A stretch of DNA of 22,056 nt from Alphaproteobacteria bacterium (GTDB taxonomy: Bacteria; Pseudomonadota; Alphaproteobacteria; Rhizobiales; Rhizobiaceae): contig JAUIBM010000004.1 in NCBI GenBank assembly GCA_030428345.1, positions 1-22,056 of the forward strand, read 5' to 3'. The stretch's first letter is position 1. Each line of letters opens with the position of its first letter. This document shows positions 7,082-14,669 of this stretch, piece by piece. The translations under genes were made by a program, and so were the position numbers. The notes under the pieces were generated by a model. The model worked only from the letters and a program-made list of their open reading frames with translations. It made no database searches and was not told the origin of the DNA.

Positions 7082-7544
7082 CGCTGCCGACCTGCTCCGC
7101 CATTACCCGGCATTTTCACCACCCGGCCGGCATGATCACGCTGGACGAGACCGCCCGCCACCGCCGGCGCATGCGCATGGTCTCCGACAATGGCGCCTGC
7201 TGCGCCATGGCGACGGGCTGATGCTGGACGATGGCAGGGTTATCGCCGTGATCGCCGCGCCCGAGGCGCTGTACGAGGTGCGCGGCCGCGATTCCCGCCA
7301 TCTGCTGGCGCTGGCGTGGCAGATCGGCAACCGGCATCTGGCGGCGCAGATCATGCCGCAACACATCGTGATCCGGCGCGATCCGGTAATCCGCGACATG
7401 CTGACGGGCCTCGGCGCCGAGGTGCGCGACATCGAGGCGCCCTTCGACCCGGAGGGCGGAGCCTATGGCGACGCCCATGCCGGCCATCACCATGGCGAGG
7501 GACATTCGCACGGCCATGCAGACGGTCATCACCATCATGACTGA
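7078..7544 (+). pseudogene. ureE: Urease accessory protein UreE, split by an internal deletion and frameshift
   Basis: UreE delivers nickel to urease. Here the ATG at 7078 opens a frame reading MTLPTCSAITRHFHHPAGM then ITLDETARHRRRMRMVSDNGA, a normal UreE N-terminal domain. It runs into TGA at 7219-7221 after 47 codons. From about 7197 the homology continues in another frame as LLRHGDGLMLDDGRVIAV, GNRHLAAQ, EAPFDPEGGAYG and a His-rich tail, ending at 7544. The conserved FLLDLPEAT-like segment expected at the join is absent, so roughly 28-31 bases seem to be lost (3n+1 to restore the frame). An ATG at 7221 overlaps the stop (TGATG) and could give a separate 107-residue C-terminal piece with the metal-binding parts. 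A sequencing or assembly error is the main alternative. Confidence 0.85.
7190..7208 (+). repeat. Perfect 7-bp inverted repeat at the ureE lesion
   Basis: ATGGCGC (7190-7196) and GCGCCAT (7202-7208) flank the five bases CTGCT. The ureE frame switch falls inside this hairpin. ATGGCG also recurs as a direct repeat at 7190 and 7207. Such short repeats favour slippage deletions in replication and can also cause read errors. Confidence 0.7.
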
Positions 7545-8223
7545 CGCGCCGGCCATGGACCGCGGCGGCGCCGAGCCCGCCGCGCTGCTCCGGCTTCACG
7601 CCTGGCTGTCGCCGGTCTTTCCCACCGGCGGATTTGCCTATTCCGCCGGGCTGGAGCGTGCCGTGGCGGACGGAATCGTCACGGACGCCGCCTCCCTGCG
7701 CCAATGGATCGACACCCTGCTGACGCAGGGATCAGCCTGGAACGACGCCGTGCTGTTCGCGCTCGCCTGGCGCGCCGACGGGGAAGCCGGGATTTCCCGG
7801 ATCGCCGAACTGGCCCAGGCGCTTTGCGGCTCGCACGAACGCCACCGCGAGAGCCTGCAACAGGGCAGGGCCTTTATCGATGCGGCTGCGAACTGGGCGC
7901 AAGGCGGCTTCGAGCGATCCGGCGAAATGCCCTATTGCGTGGCGGCCGGCCGGGCATGCCGTTCCGGCGGGATAGCGCTGGAGACCGCACTCGGCGTCTG
8001 GCTGCAGGCCTTCGCCTCGAATCAGCTGCAGGCGGCGATCCGGCTTTCGGTCACCGGCCAGCAGGGTGCGGCGGCGATCCTCGCAGGGCTGGAGGCCGCC
8101 ATCCTGGAGATTGCGCGGCGTGCGGCACAGGCCGGCGAAGACGATCTGGGCGGGCTTGCCTTCATCGCCGAGATCGCCTCGATGAATCACGAGACCCAGC
8201 ATACGCGACTGTTTCTCTCATGA
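7537..8223 (+). CDS. ureF: Urease accessory protein UreF
   Basis: This 228-residue cytoplasmic protein is of normal length and is all-helical. Family features are LHAWLSPVFPTGGFAYSAGLERAV near residues 20-43, the central VWLQAFASNQLQAAIRLSVTGQQGA region, and the C-terminal IASMNHETQHTRLFLS. UreF joins UreD and UreG on apo-urease and gates GTP-dependent nickel loading. The start at 7537 overlaps the end of ureE by eight bases; ATG 7555 is an alternative that would remove six residues. The stop overlaps the ATG of the next gene (ATGA). The reading frame is intact even though ureE is not, so the lesion in ureE may be recent. Confidence 0.95.
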   Translation: MTDAPAMDRGGAEPAALLRLHAWLSPVFPTGGFAYSAGLERAVADGIVTDAASLRQWIDTLLTQGSAWNDAVLFALAWRADGEAGISRIAELAQALCGSHERHRESLQQGRAFIDAAANWAQGGFERSGEMPYCVAAGRACRSGGIALETALGVWLQAFASNQLQAAIRLSVTGQQGAAAILAGLEAAILEIARRAAQAGEDDLGGLAFIAEIASMNHETQHTRLFLS

Positions 8224-8651
8224 GCATGATTGCAACCGCCGCCGCCTCGGTGCTTTTCGTGATCGCGGCGCTGCACGCCTATTGGGGCATGGGCGGCGTG
8301 TGGCCCGGCGTCGACGCGCAATCCTGCTCGCGCACGGTGACGGGATTTCCGGGGCGCAACAAAATGCCGGGCGCGGCGGCAAGCTTCGCCGTGGTCGCGG
8401 CGCTGGCGCTCGCGGCGCTTGTCGCGCTGACCCAGGGCGGCCTGATCGCCACCCCCCTGCCGCCGGTGCTGACGCTGCTCGCCACCCTGGGCGCGATGGC
8501 GGTGTTCCTGGGGCGCGGCATCGCCGGCTTCACCCCGGCCTGGCGTCGCCTGACGCCGGAAATGCCCTTCGCGCGGCTCGACGTGATCCTCTATTCACCG
8601 CTGTGCCTGACCATTGGCGCGGCATTCGCCATTCTTGCAGTTTTCGGGTGA
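8220..8651 (+). CDS. DUF3995-like small membrane protein within the ure cluster
   Basis: This 143-residue protein has four likely membrane segments, at about residues 3-24, 51-72, 78-98 and 118-142. The N-terminal stretch ALHAYWGMGGVWPG matches the His/Trp-rich signature of DUF3995 proteins as I recall it. It also holds SCSRTVTGFPG and a PFARLDVILYSPLCL segment. Function is unknown. Its ATG overlaps the ureF stop and its TGA ends three bases before the ureG ATG, so it is built into the operon. A role with urease, such as nickel, urea or ammonia movement, could be guessed only from position; nothing in the sequence shows it. Family assignment is by eye. Confidence 0.75.
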   Translation: MSMIATAAASVLFVIAALHAYWGMGGVWPGVDAQSCSRTVTGFPGRNKMPGAAASFAVVAALALAALVALTQGGLIATPLPPVLTLLATLGAMAVFLGRGIAGFTPAWRRLTPEMPFARLDVILYSPLCLTIGAAFAILAVFG

Positions 8652-8654
8652 AAC

Positions 8655-9269
<615 letters not shown>

Positions 9270-9272
9270 GCC

Positions 9273-9301
9273 CCATGCGCGCCCTCGCGGGGCGGGCATG
9301 G
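9273..9301 (+). terminator. Strong hairpin between convergent ureG and the SH3 gene
   Basis: CCATGC (9273-9278) pairs with GCATGG (9296-9301) and CGCCC (9280-9284) with GGGCG (9290-9294), around a TCGCG loop, with one G-G mismatch. It begins four bases after the ureG stop and ends six bases before the stop of the convergent SH3 gene, so it can serve both strands. No T-run is present. Confidence 0.6.
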
Positions 9302-9307
9302 ACCCGG

Positions 9308-10066
9308 TCAGTTTGCGGAATGATCGCGGCGGCGCCGCTCGTGCCGGCCCCCGTCTGACGTCGGCGGACTTTCCGGCGCACTGATTGAGCCGCGCCGCTC
9401 GCGACGCGGCGCGCCGCAGCCGGCCGTCGTCAGATCGCAGCCGCCGCCATTTCCGGAATTCGGACGCTCCCGGAACCTGTCGCCGCCGACGCCGGTGCGC
9501 CCCGGCGTCCGCGAAAAGGAGCTGGGCGGCGGAGCCTCGCCGACGCCCGGCAGGGTCGGGCTGACGCTGCCGGAATTCGGCCGCGGCCGCCGATCATGTC
9601 TGTCGCGGCCGCCCCCGCGCCAGTCCTCGCGCGGCCTCTTGTGGTGCGGGCGTTCATGATGCGGTCTGTCGGCGCGCGGCCAATCCTTGCGGGGTCTGTG
9701 ACGATCGCGATCGTTTTTCCTGTGGCGCCGATACCGGTCGGAATAGTCGCCATAGTCGTAAAGGATGACCGGGCCGCCGACCCAGGGACCGGGCTCGACG
9801 CGCCGCTGGAACGCCAGATAGGCAGCGAAGACCCAGCCGCGACGATTGCGCCAGGTGATGTCGCACCATTTGCGGTCGGGAAGGCAGGCATTGACCGCCA
9901 CCAGGCTGCCTTGCGGCAGCGTCGCGATGACCGGGTAGCCGGTTCCCGGCCCGGAACGCATGTTCACGTCCGCCGTCGTCACCGCATCGCTCATCGCGGC
10001 CCGCGCCGGATGCGGCGCGGCGGCCATGAGAAGCGCAACCGCGCACGCCATCGCAAGGAAACGCAT
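9308..10066 (-). CDS. Exported SH3b-domain protein with Arg/His/Pro-rich tail
   Basis: This 252-residue protein starts with a signal peptide (hydrophobic core LAMACAVALLMAAAP, probable cleavage after PARA near residue 23). A bacterial SH3 (SH3_3-like) domain follows at about 26-90: VNMRSGPGTGYPVIATLPQG, CLPDRKWCDITWRNRRGWVFAAYL. From about residue 105 on, the chain becomes low-complexity and very basic (YRRHRKNDRDRHRPRK, ERPHHKRPRE), then Gly/Ser/Pro-rich to the end. SH3b domains often bind cell-wall peptides, so the protein probably acts in the periplasm. The ATG at 10066 is chosen because the signal peptide begins there and GGAG lies upstream; a longer frame reaches 10345 without support. 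It is a single-gene unit, divergent from the RND operon. Confidence 0.85.
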   Translation of the reverse strand: MRFLAMACAVALLMAAAPHPARAAMSDAVTTADVNMRSGPGTGYPVIATLPQGSLVAVNACLPDRKWCDITWRNRRGWVFAAYLAFQRRVEPGPWVGGPVILYDYGDYSDRYRRHRKNDRDRHRPRKDWPRADRPHHERPHHKRPREDWRGGGRDRHDRRPRPNSGSVSPTLPGVGEAPPPSSFSRTPGRTGVGGDRFRERPNSGNGGGCDLTTAGCGAPRRERRGSISAPESPPTSDGGRHERRRRDHSAN

Positions 10067-10260
10067 CTGAAATCTCCAATCCTGCGGACTCCCGTCCGCC
10101 TTCGCCGCGCTGGTCGGACCAGGTCCCTCGCCCGACGCGAGCACGGTGTCTGTGACACAGTCGAAACGAGTATGCCCATGATTTCGATCAAATCGCGGCC
10201 ATGCGGGGCGCGCCATGGTGTCACGCGGGCAACGGGGATCGACGCCGCGCCAGACGGGGA

Positions 10261-10295
10261 TTGTTGCACGGGGTTGTTGCACGGGGGTTGTTGCA
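10261..10295 (+). repeat. Three tandem copies of TTGTTGCA in front of the RND promoter
   Basis: TTGTTGCA occurs at 10261-10268, 10274-10281 and 10288-10295, with periods of 13 and 14 bases, separated by G-rich linkers. The last copy supplies the proposed -35 element. The near-regular spacing, a little over one helical turn, suggests protein-binding direct repeats or a small tandem duplication. Confidence 0.8.
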
Positions 10296-10333
10296 ATGGG
10301 CGGCAAACCGTATATTAGCAATTCATAATATAC
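10288..10333 (+). promoter_or_regulatory. RND operon promoter overlapped by a perfect inverted-repeat operator
   Basis: TTGTTG (10288-10293) and TATATT (10311-10316), spaced by 17 bases, make a good sigma-70-type promoter 45 bases before the adaptor ATG. The -10 is part of a perfect 8-bp inverted repeat, GTATATTA (10310-10317) and TAATATAC (10326-10333), with an 8-base spacer. Such an operator over a -10 suits a repressor of TetR type, the usual local controller of RND pumps. No such regulator gene lies in the window. Confidence 0.6.
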
Positions 10334-10360
10334 ACGAGCGGTCAAATCCGGGAGAAACCG

Positions 10361-11335
10361 ATGCGAAGCTTGCTGCTGACGATGGCCACGGGACTAGCGC
10401 TGCTGACCGGCGCGCCCGCCTTGGCGGGAACCCTGGTTCTGCAGCCCACGCAGATCACCGAGTGGAAGGCGGTCTATGGCCGCGTCGAGGCGAAGGACAC
10501 CGTTCCCGCGCGCGCCCGTCTTGGCGGCATTGTCGAGATGATGGGCGTGAGCGAGGGCGACACGGTGACCGCCGGCCAGCGCATCGCCCTGGTTCGCGAC
10601 GAGAAGATCGCATTCCAGATCGCCTCGCTCGACGCGCAGATGCGCGCCGTCACCTCGCGCCTGCAGACGGCGCAATCCGACCTGGAACGCGCCCAGACGC
10701 TGGTCCAGCGCGGGGTCGGCACGGTGCAGAAGGTCGATCAGCTCCAGAACGAGGTGACCGTGGCCCGCAACGACTATGCCGCGCTCGAGGCGCAGCGTTC
10801 GGTGCTGGTCAAGCAGGAGGAGGAAGGCGCGGTGCTGGCCCCCCTTGGAGGACGCGTGCTTTCCGCGCCCGTGACCCGCGGCGCGGTGGTGCTGAACGGC
10901 GACACCATCGCCAGCATCGGCGGCGGCGGCTTCTTCCTGCGTCTGGCGATACCCGAGCGCCATGCGGCCATGCTCAAGCAGGGCGCGACGCTGCGCATCG
11001 CGACGGGCGGGGCGCAGACCGAGGGCCGGCTCGCCAAGATCTATCCGCTGATCGAGAACGGCCGGGTGATCGCCGATGTCGATGTCGACAAGCTCGACGC
11101 CGATTTCATCGACGCGCGGATCCTGGTCGAGGTGCCGGTGGGCACGCGCGAGGCGCTGCTTGCGCCGAGTTCGGCCGTGACGAACCGGTCCGGGATCGAC
11201 TTCGTGACGATCGAGAGCGGAGGCGAGCGCGTCGAGCGCGCGGTGATCGTCGGCGAAACGATGCAGCGCGAGGAAGGCGAACGCGTTGAAATCCTGACCG
11301 GCCTCGTCGCCGGCGACGTGCTGGTGGTCGAATGA
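10361..11335 (+). CDS. RND efflux periplasmic adaptor (membrane fusion protein)
   Basis: This 324-residue protein starts with a signal peptide (LLLTMATGLALLTGAPALA) without a lipobox cysteine. The biotinyl-lipoyl-like half GRVEAKDTVPARARLGGIVEMMGVSEGDTVTAGQ lies near 40-75. A coiled-coil hairpin spans about 80-150 (LQTAQSDLERAQTLVQRGVGTVQK). The second lipoyl half with APLGGRVLSAPVTRGAVV follows, then a beta-barrel and the membrane-proximal domain. It links the inner-membrane pump to an outer-membrane channel. At 324 residues it is somewhat short for the family. GGGAGAAA precedes the ATG. The stop overlaps the pump's ATG by four bases, giving an adaptor-pump operon controlled from the upstream operator. 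Confidence 0.93.
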   Translation: MRSLLLTMATGLALLTGAPALAGTLVLQPTQITEWKAVYGRVEAKDTVPARARLGGIVEMMGVSEGDTVTAGQRIALVRDEKIAFQIASLDAQMRAVTSRLQTAQSDLERAQTLVQRGVGTVQKVDQLQNEVTVARNDYAALEAQRSVLVKQEEEGAVLAPLGGRVLSAPVTRGAVVLNGDTIASIGGGGFFLRLAIPERHAAMLKQGATLRIATGGAQTEGRLAKIYPLIENGRVIADVDVDKLDADFIDARILVEVPVGTREALLAPSSAVTNRSGIDFVTIESGGERVERAVIVGETMQREEGERVEILTGLVAGDVLVVE

Positions 11336-14300
11336 GCCAGGACCCTGCGAATAACGGACCCCGGCTGGGCATTGCCGGCGGCCTGACGCGCGCCTTCATC
11401 GGCTCGCCCCTCACCCCGCTCTTCCTGCTGGCAGCCTTCGCCTTCGGGCTGATTGCGCTGCTGACGCTGCCGCGCGAGGAAGAGCCGCAAATCTCCGTCC
11501 CGATGGTCGATTTGCATGTCAGCGCCCAGGGTCTGAAGGCCGATGACGCCGTCAAGCTCGTCACCGAGCCGCTGGAAACCATCGTGCGCGGCATCAACGG
11601 CGTGGAGCATGTGTATTCCCAGTCCTGGGACGACCAGGTCATGGTCACCGCCCGCTTCGAGGTCGGCACTTCCTCCGACGCCGCGATCCTGCGCGTCCAC
11701 GACAAGGTGCGCGCCAATCTCGACCGCATCCCCACCGGCATTCCCGAGCCGCTGATCGTCGGGCGCGGCATCGACGACGTGGCGATCGTCACCCTGACGC
11801 TCGCGCCGAAGCCGGAAGCGGCGGACCGCATCACCGCCAACGACCTCACGCGGATCGCGCGCGAGCTGCGTTCGGAGATCGCCAAGATCGACAATGTCGG
11901 CCTCACCTATCTCGTGGGAGAAACCGGCGAGATGGTGCGCGTCGCCCCGCGGCCGGAGAAGCTGGCACTCTATGGCGTCACGCTGCAGCAGCTGGCCGGC
12001 AAGGTCTCGGGCGCCAACCAGGCCTTCCCGGCCGGACTGGTGCGCGACAAGGGCCAGGAGATCGGCCTCGTCGCCGGCGAGACGCTGAAGACGCCGGACC
12101 AGATCGGCAACCTGCTGCTAACCTCGCGCGACGGACGCCCGGTCTATGTGCGCGACGTCGCCGACATCGAACTGGCGACCGATACGAGCGATGCACTGGT
12201 CTCCACCCTCACCGCGAATGCGCAGGGCGGGGTAACGCGCGCGCCCTCCGTCACGCTGGCGATCGCCAAGCGCGCCGGGGCCAACGCCGTGCTCGTCGCC
12301 GACCGGATCCTGGAGCGCGTCCACCTGCTGGAAGGCTCGCTGATCCCGGGTGACATCTCGGTCGAGGTCACCCGCAATTACGGCGAGACGGCCAATGAGA
12401 AGGCCAATGAACTCCTGTTCCACCTCGGCCTGGCGACGCTTTCGATCATCGCGCTGGTCTGGCTGGCGATCGGCTGGCGCGAGGCGCTGGTCGTGGCGAT
12501 CGTCATCCCGGTCACCATATTGCTGACCCTGTTCGCCTCGCGCGTCATGGGCTACACGCTCAATCGCGTCTCGTTGTTCGCGCTGATCTTTTCCATCGGC
12601 ATCCTGGTCGACGACGCGATCGTGGTGATCGAGAACATCGCCCGCCATTGGGGCATGGGCGATGGAAGGGATCGCAGGCGCGCCGCGATCGAGGCGGTCG
12701 CCGAGGTCGGCAATCCGACCATCGTCGCCACGCTGACGGTGGTCGCCGCGCTGCTGCCGATGCTGTTCGTCTCCGGCATGATGGGCCCCTATATGAGCCC
12801 CATTCCCGCCAACGCGTCCGCCGCGATGATCTTTTCCTTTTTCGTCGCGGTCATGGTCACGCCGTGGCTGATGCTGCGCATCGCCGGCGGCGCCAAGCTG
12901 CACTCGGCAGACGCAGGCCATGGCGGCGAACATCATGGCGGCAGGCTCGGCGCGATCTACCAGGCCGTGGCGCGCCCGATCCTGGCGACACGCGCGGCAA
13001 GCTGGACCTTCCTGGTGCTGGTCGGCGTGGCGACGCTCGGCTCGCTGGCGCTGTTCTACACCAAGGACGTGACGGTCAAGCTGCTTCCGTTCGACAACAA
13101 GTCGGAACTGGCGGTCGAGATCGACCTGCCGGAAGGCTCGTCGGTGGAGGCGACCGACGCGGTGGCCCAGGCGGTCGGCCGCATCGCGCTGCAGATGAGC
13201 GAGGTGCACAGCGTCCAGACCCATGCCGCGAGCGCCGCGCCGTTCAATTTCAACGGCCTGGTTCGCCACTATTACCTGCGCGCCGACCCGCAGATGGGCG
13301 ATGTCGCGCTCAACCTGACCCCGAAATCGGAACGGGACCGCTCCAGCCACGACATCGCGCTCGACCTGCGCCGGCGCCTGGCTGAAATCCCCGTTCCCGC
13401 CGGAACCAGCATCAAGGTGGTCGAACCGCCGCCGGGGCCGCCCGTCATGGCGACGCTGCTTGCCGAGATCTACGGTCCTGACGCCGAGACGCGCCGCAAG
13501 GTGGCCGGAAAGGTGGAGGATGCGTTCCGCTCGGTGCCGTTCATCGTGGATGTCGACAATTCCTGGGGCGCGCCGGCGCGGCGGGTTCGCGCGCGCATCT
13601 CCGCCGACGATGTCGAGTTCTTCAAGGTGCAGGAAAGCGACGCGCTCGACACCATCGCCATGCTCAACGGAGGCAAGACGGTCGGCTATTCGCATCGCGG
13701 CGGCGGCCGGCATCCCATTCCGATCCGCGTCGAGCGAGCCAGGGGCGACCGGACGCTGGACGAGCGCTTCCTGACGACGCCGATTCCGGCCAATGTCCTG
13801 CCGGGCGATCGCGGCGTGGTGGAACTGGGCGACGTGGTGCGCCTGTCCGACGAAATGGCGTCCTTCCCGGTCTTCCGCCACAATGGCCGCGCCGCGGAGA
13901 TGGTGACAGCCGAGCTGGCCGGCGATTTCGAGGCTCCTCTCTACGGCATGCTCGCCGTGCAGGCGGCGCTCGATGCGCAGGACTGGACGGGCCTTACCAG
14001 GCCGGTGATCTCGCTGCACGGGCAGCCGGAGGACGAGAGCCATCCGACCCTGCTGTGGGACGGCGAATGGGAGGTGACCTGGGTCACCTTCCGCGACATG
14101 GGCGCGGCGTTCATGGTGGCGCTGCTCGGCATCTATATCCTGGTGGTGGCGCAGTTCGGCTCGTTCAAGCTGCCGCTGGTGATCCTGACGCCGATCCCGC
14201 TCACCTTCATCGGCATTCTGGGCGGCCACTGGCTGTTCGGGGCGCCGTTCACCGCCACGTCGATGATCGGCTTCATCGCGCTTGCCGGCATCATCGTGCG

Positions 14301-14562
14301 CAATTCGATCCTGCTGGTCGACTTCATCCGGCATGAGCCGCGCGGCGAGGGGGTGAGCCTGACCGACATCCTGCTCAAGGCGGGGGCCGTGCGTTTCAAG
14401 CCGATCCTGCTCACCGCGCTGGCCGCGATGATCGGGGCAGCGGTGATCCTGACCGATCCGATCTTCCAGGGACTGGCGATCTCCCTGCTGTTCGGCCTGG
14501 CGTCGTCGACCCTGCTGACCGTGCTGGCGATACCGGCGATCTACCGGGTGCTGCGCACCTAG
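11332..14562 (+). CDS. RND efflux pump, inner-membrane permease (AcrB/COG0841 family)
   Basis: This 1076-residue pump has the RND duplicated plan: TM1 near residues 24-44, a large periplasmic loop, a TM2-TM6 block near 360-515, a second loop, and a TM8-TM12 block near 925-1075. The proton-relay aspartate pair is present at 427-428 in GILVDDAIVVIEN. In TM10, where AcrB has lysine 940, this protein has arginine 990 (GIIVRNSILLVDF). A His-rich stretch at 524-537 (HSADAGHGGEHHGG) sits in the loop after TM6. The pump exports compounds with proton influx as a trimer, together with the adaptor. Drug type cannot be deduced. No outer-membrane channel gene is in the window, so one encoded elsewhere is presumably shared. 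Confidence 0.95.
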   Translation: MSQDPANNGPRLGIAGGLTRAFIGSPLTPLFLLAAFAFGLIALLTLPREEEPQISVPMVDLHVSAQGLKADDAVKLVTEPLETIVRGINGVEHVYSQSWDDQVMVTARFEVGTSSDAAILRVHDKVRANLDRIPTGIPEPLIVGRGIDDVAIVTLTLAPKPEAADRITANDLTRIARELRSEIAKIDNVGLTYLVGETGEMVRVAPRPEKLALYGVTLQQLAGKVSGANQAFPAGLVRDKGQEIGLVAGETLKTPDQIGNLLLTSRDGRPVYVRDVADIELATDTSDALVSTLTANAQGGVTRAPSVTLAIAKRAGANAVLVADRILERVHLLEGSLIPGDISVEVTRNYGETANEKANELLFHLGLATLSIIALVWLAIGWREALVVAIVIPVTILLTLFASRVMGYTLNRVSLFALIFSIGILVDDAIVVIENIARHWGMGDGRDRRRAAIEAVAEVGNPTIVATLTVVAALLPMLFVSGMMGPYMSPIPANASAAMIFSFFVAVMVTPWLMLRIAGGAKLHSADAGHGGEHHGGRLGAIYQAVARPILATRAASWTFLVLVGVATLGSLALFYTKDVTVKLLPFDNKSELAVEIDLPEGSSVEATDAVAQAVGRIALQMSEVHSVQTHAASAAPFNFNGLVRHYYLRADPQMGDVALNLTPKSERDRSSHDIALDLRRRLAEIPVPAGTSIKVVEPPPGPPVMATLLAEIYGPDAETRRKVAGKVEDAFRSVPFIVDVDNSWGAPARRVRARISADDVEFFKVQESDALDTIAMLNGGKTVGYSHRGGGRHPIPIRVERARGDRTLDERFLTTPIPANVLPGDRGVVELGDVVRLSDEMASFPVFRHNGRAAEMVTAELAGDFEAPLYGMLAVQAALDAQDWTGLTRPVISLHGQPEDESHPTLLWDGEWEVTWVTFRDMGAAFMVALLGIYILVVAQFGSFKLPLVILTPIPLTFIGILGGHWLFGAPFTATSMIGFIALAGIIVRNSILLVDFIRHEPRGEGVSLTDILLKAGAVRFKPILLTALAAMIGAAVILTDPIFQGLAISLLFGLASSTLLTVLAIPAIYRVLRT

Positions 14563-14578
14563 CTGCGCCCGGGAAGCC

Positions 14579-14594
14579 AACCTTTCCAAGGTTT
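14579..14594 (+). terminator. Short hairpin after the RND pump gene
   Basis: AACCTT (14579-14584) and AAGGTT (14588-14593) form a perfect stem with a TCC loop, followed by T. It lies 16 bases after the pump stop. The stem is AT-containing and short, so as a terminator it is weak. Confidence 0.3.
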
Positions 14595-14669
14595 CATGAT
14601 TGCCCGCCAGGATTGTGGCTATAACCGGCGCGAAGGAACGACGAGGAACGAAAGAGCGAAGCGGGGCAG

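Larger units (their letters stand above)
10067..10360. other. Divergent control region between the SH3 gene and the RND operon
   Basis: The 294 bases hold no gene I can support. The SH3-side half contains an 11-base palindrome CTGTGACACAG (10150-10160) and a GATTT/AAATC inverted pair (10180-10194). The RND-side half holds tandem TTGTTGCA copies and an AT-rich promoter/operator. The AT content rises sharply at 10305-10335 compared with the surroundings. Confidence 0.6.

Noticed and set aside
7190..7221. Programmed ribosomal frameshift in ureE
   Set aside because: No slippery heptamer is present at the join, and a shift would not restore the missing conserved segment, so deletion explains the data better.
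6789..7544. Single 251-codon frame running from parE into ureE
   Set aside because: Its first 100 codons are an out-of-frame reading of parE without family likeness; only the part from about 7197 is real UreE sequence. It is not a ParE-UreE fusion.
10150..10160. CTGTGACACAG as a CRP/FNR-type site
   Set aside because: It holds one TGTGA half-site, but the second half is not at the required six-base spacing; it is only a short palindrome.
9596..10318. Plus-strand open frame of 240 codons over the SH3 gene
   Set aside because: It lies antisense to a gene with a clear signal peptide and SH3 domain, its product has no recognisable fold, and long open frames on the opposite strand are common at this GC content.
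12118..14589. Minus-strand open frame of 823 codons opposite the RND pump
   Set aside because: The product is rich in Asp, Arg, His and Gln with no domain pattern, as expected for the antisense of a hydrophobic GC-rich gene. The plus-strand pump is unmistakable.
14600..14625. Promoter for the MacA-like operon (TTGCCC and TATAAC)
   Set aside because: The spacing is only 14 bases, too short for a normal sigma-70 promoter, and no better -35 was found; not listed as a feature.
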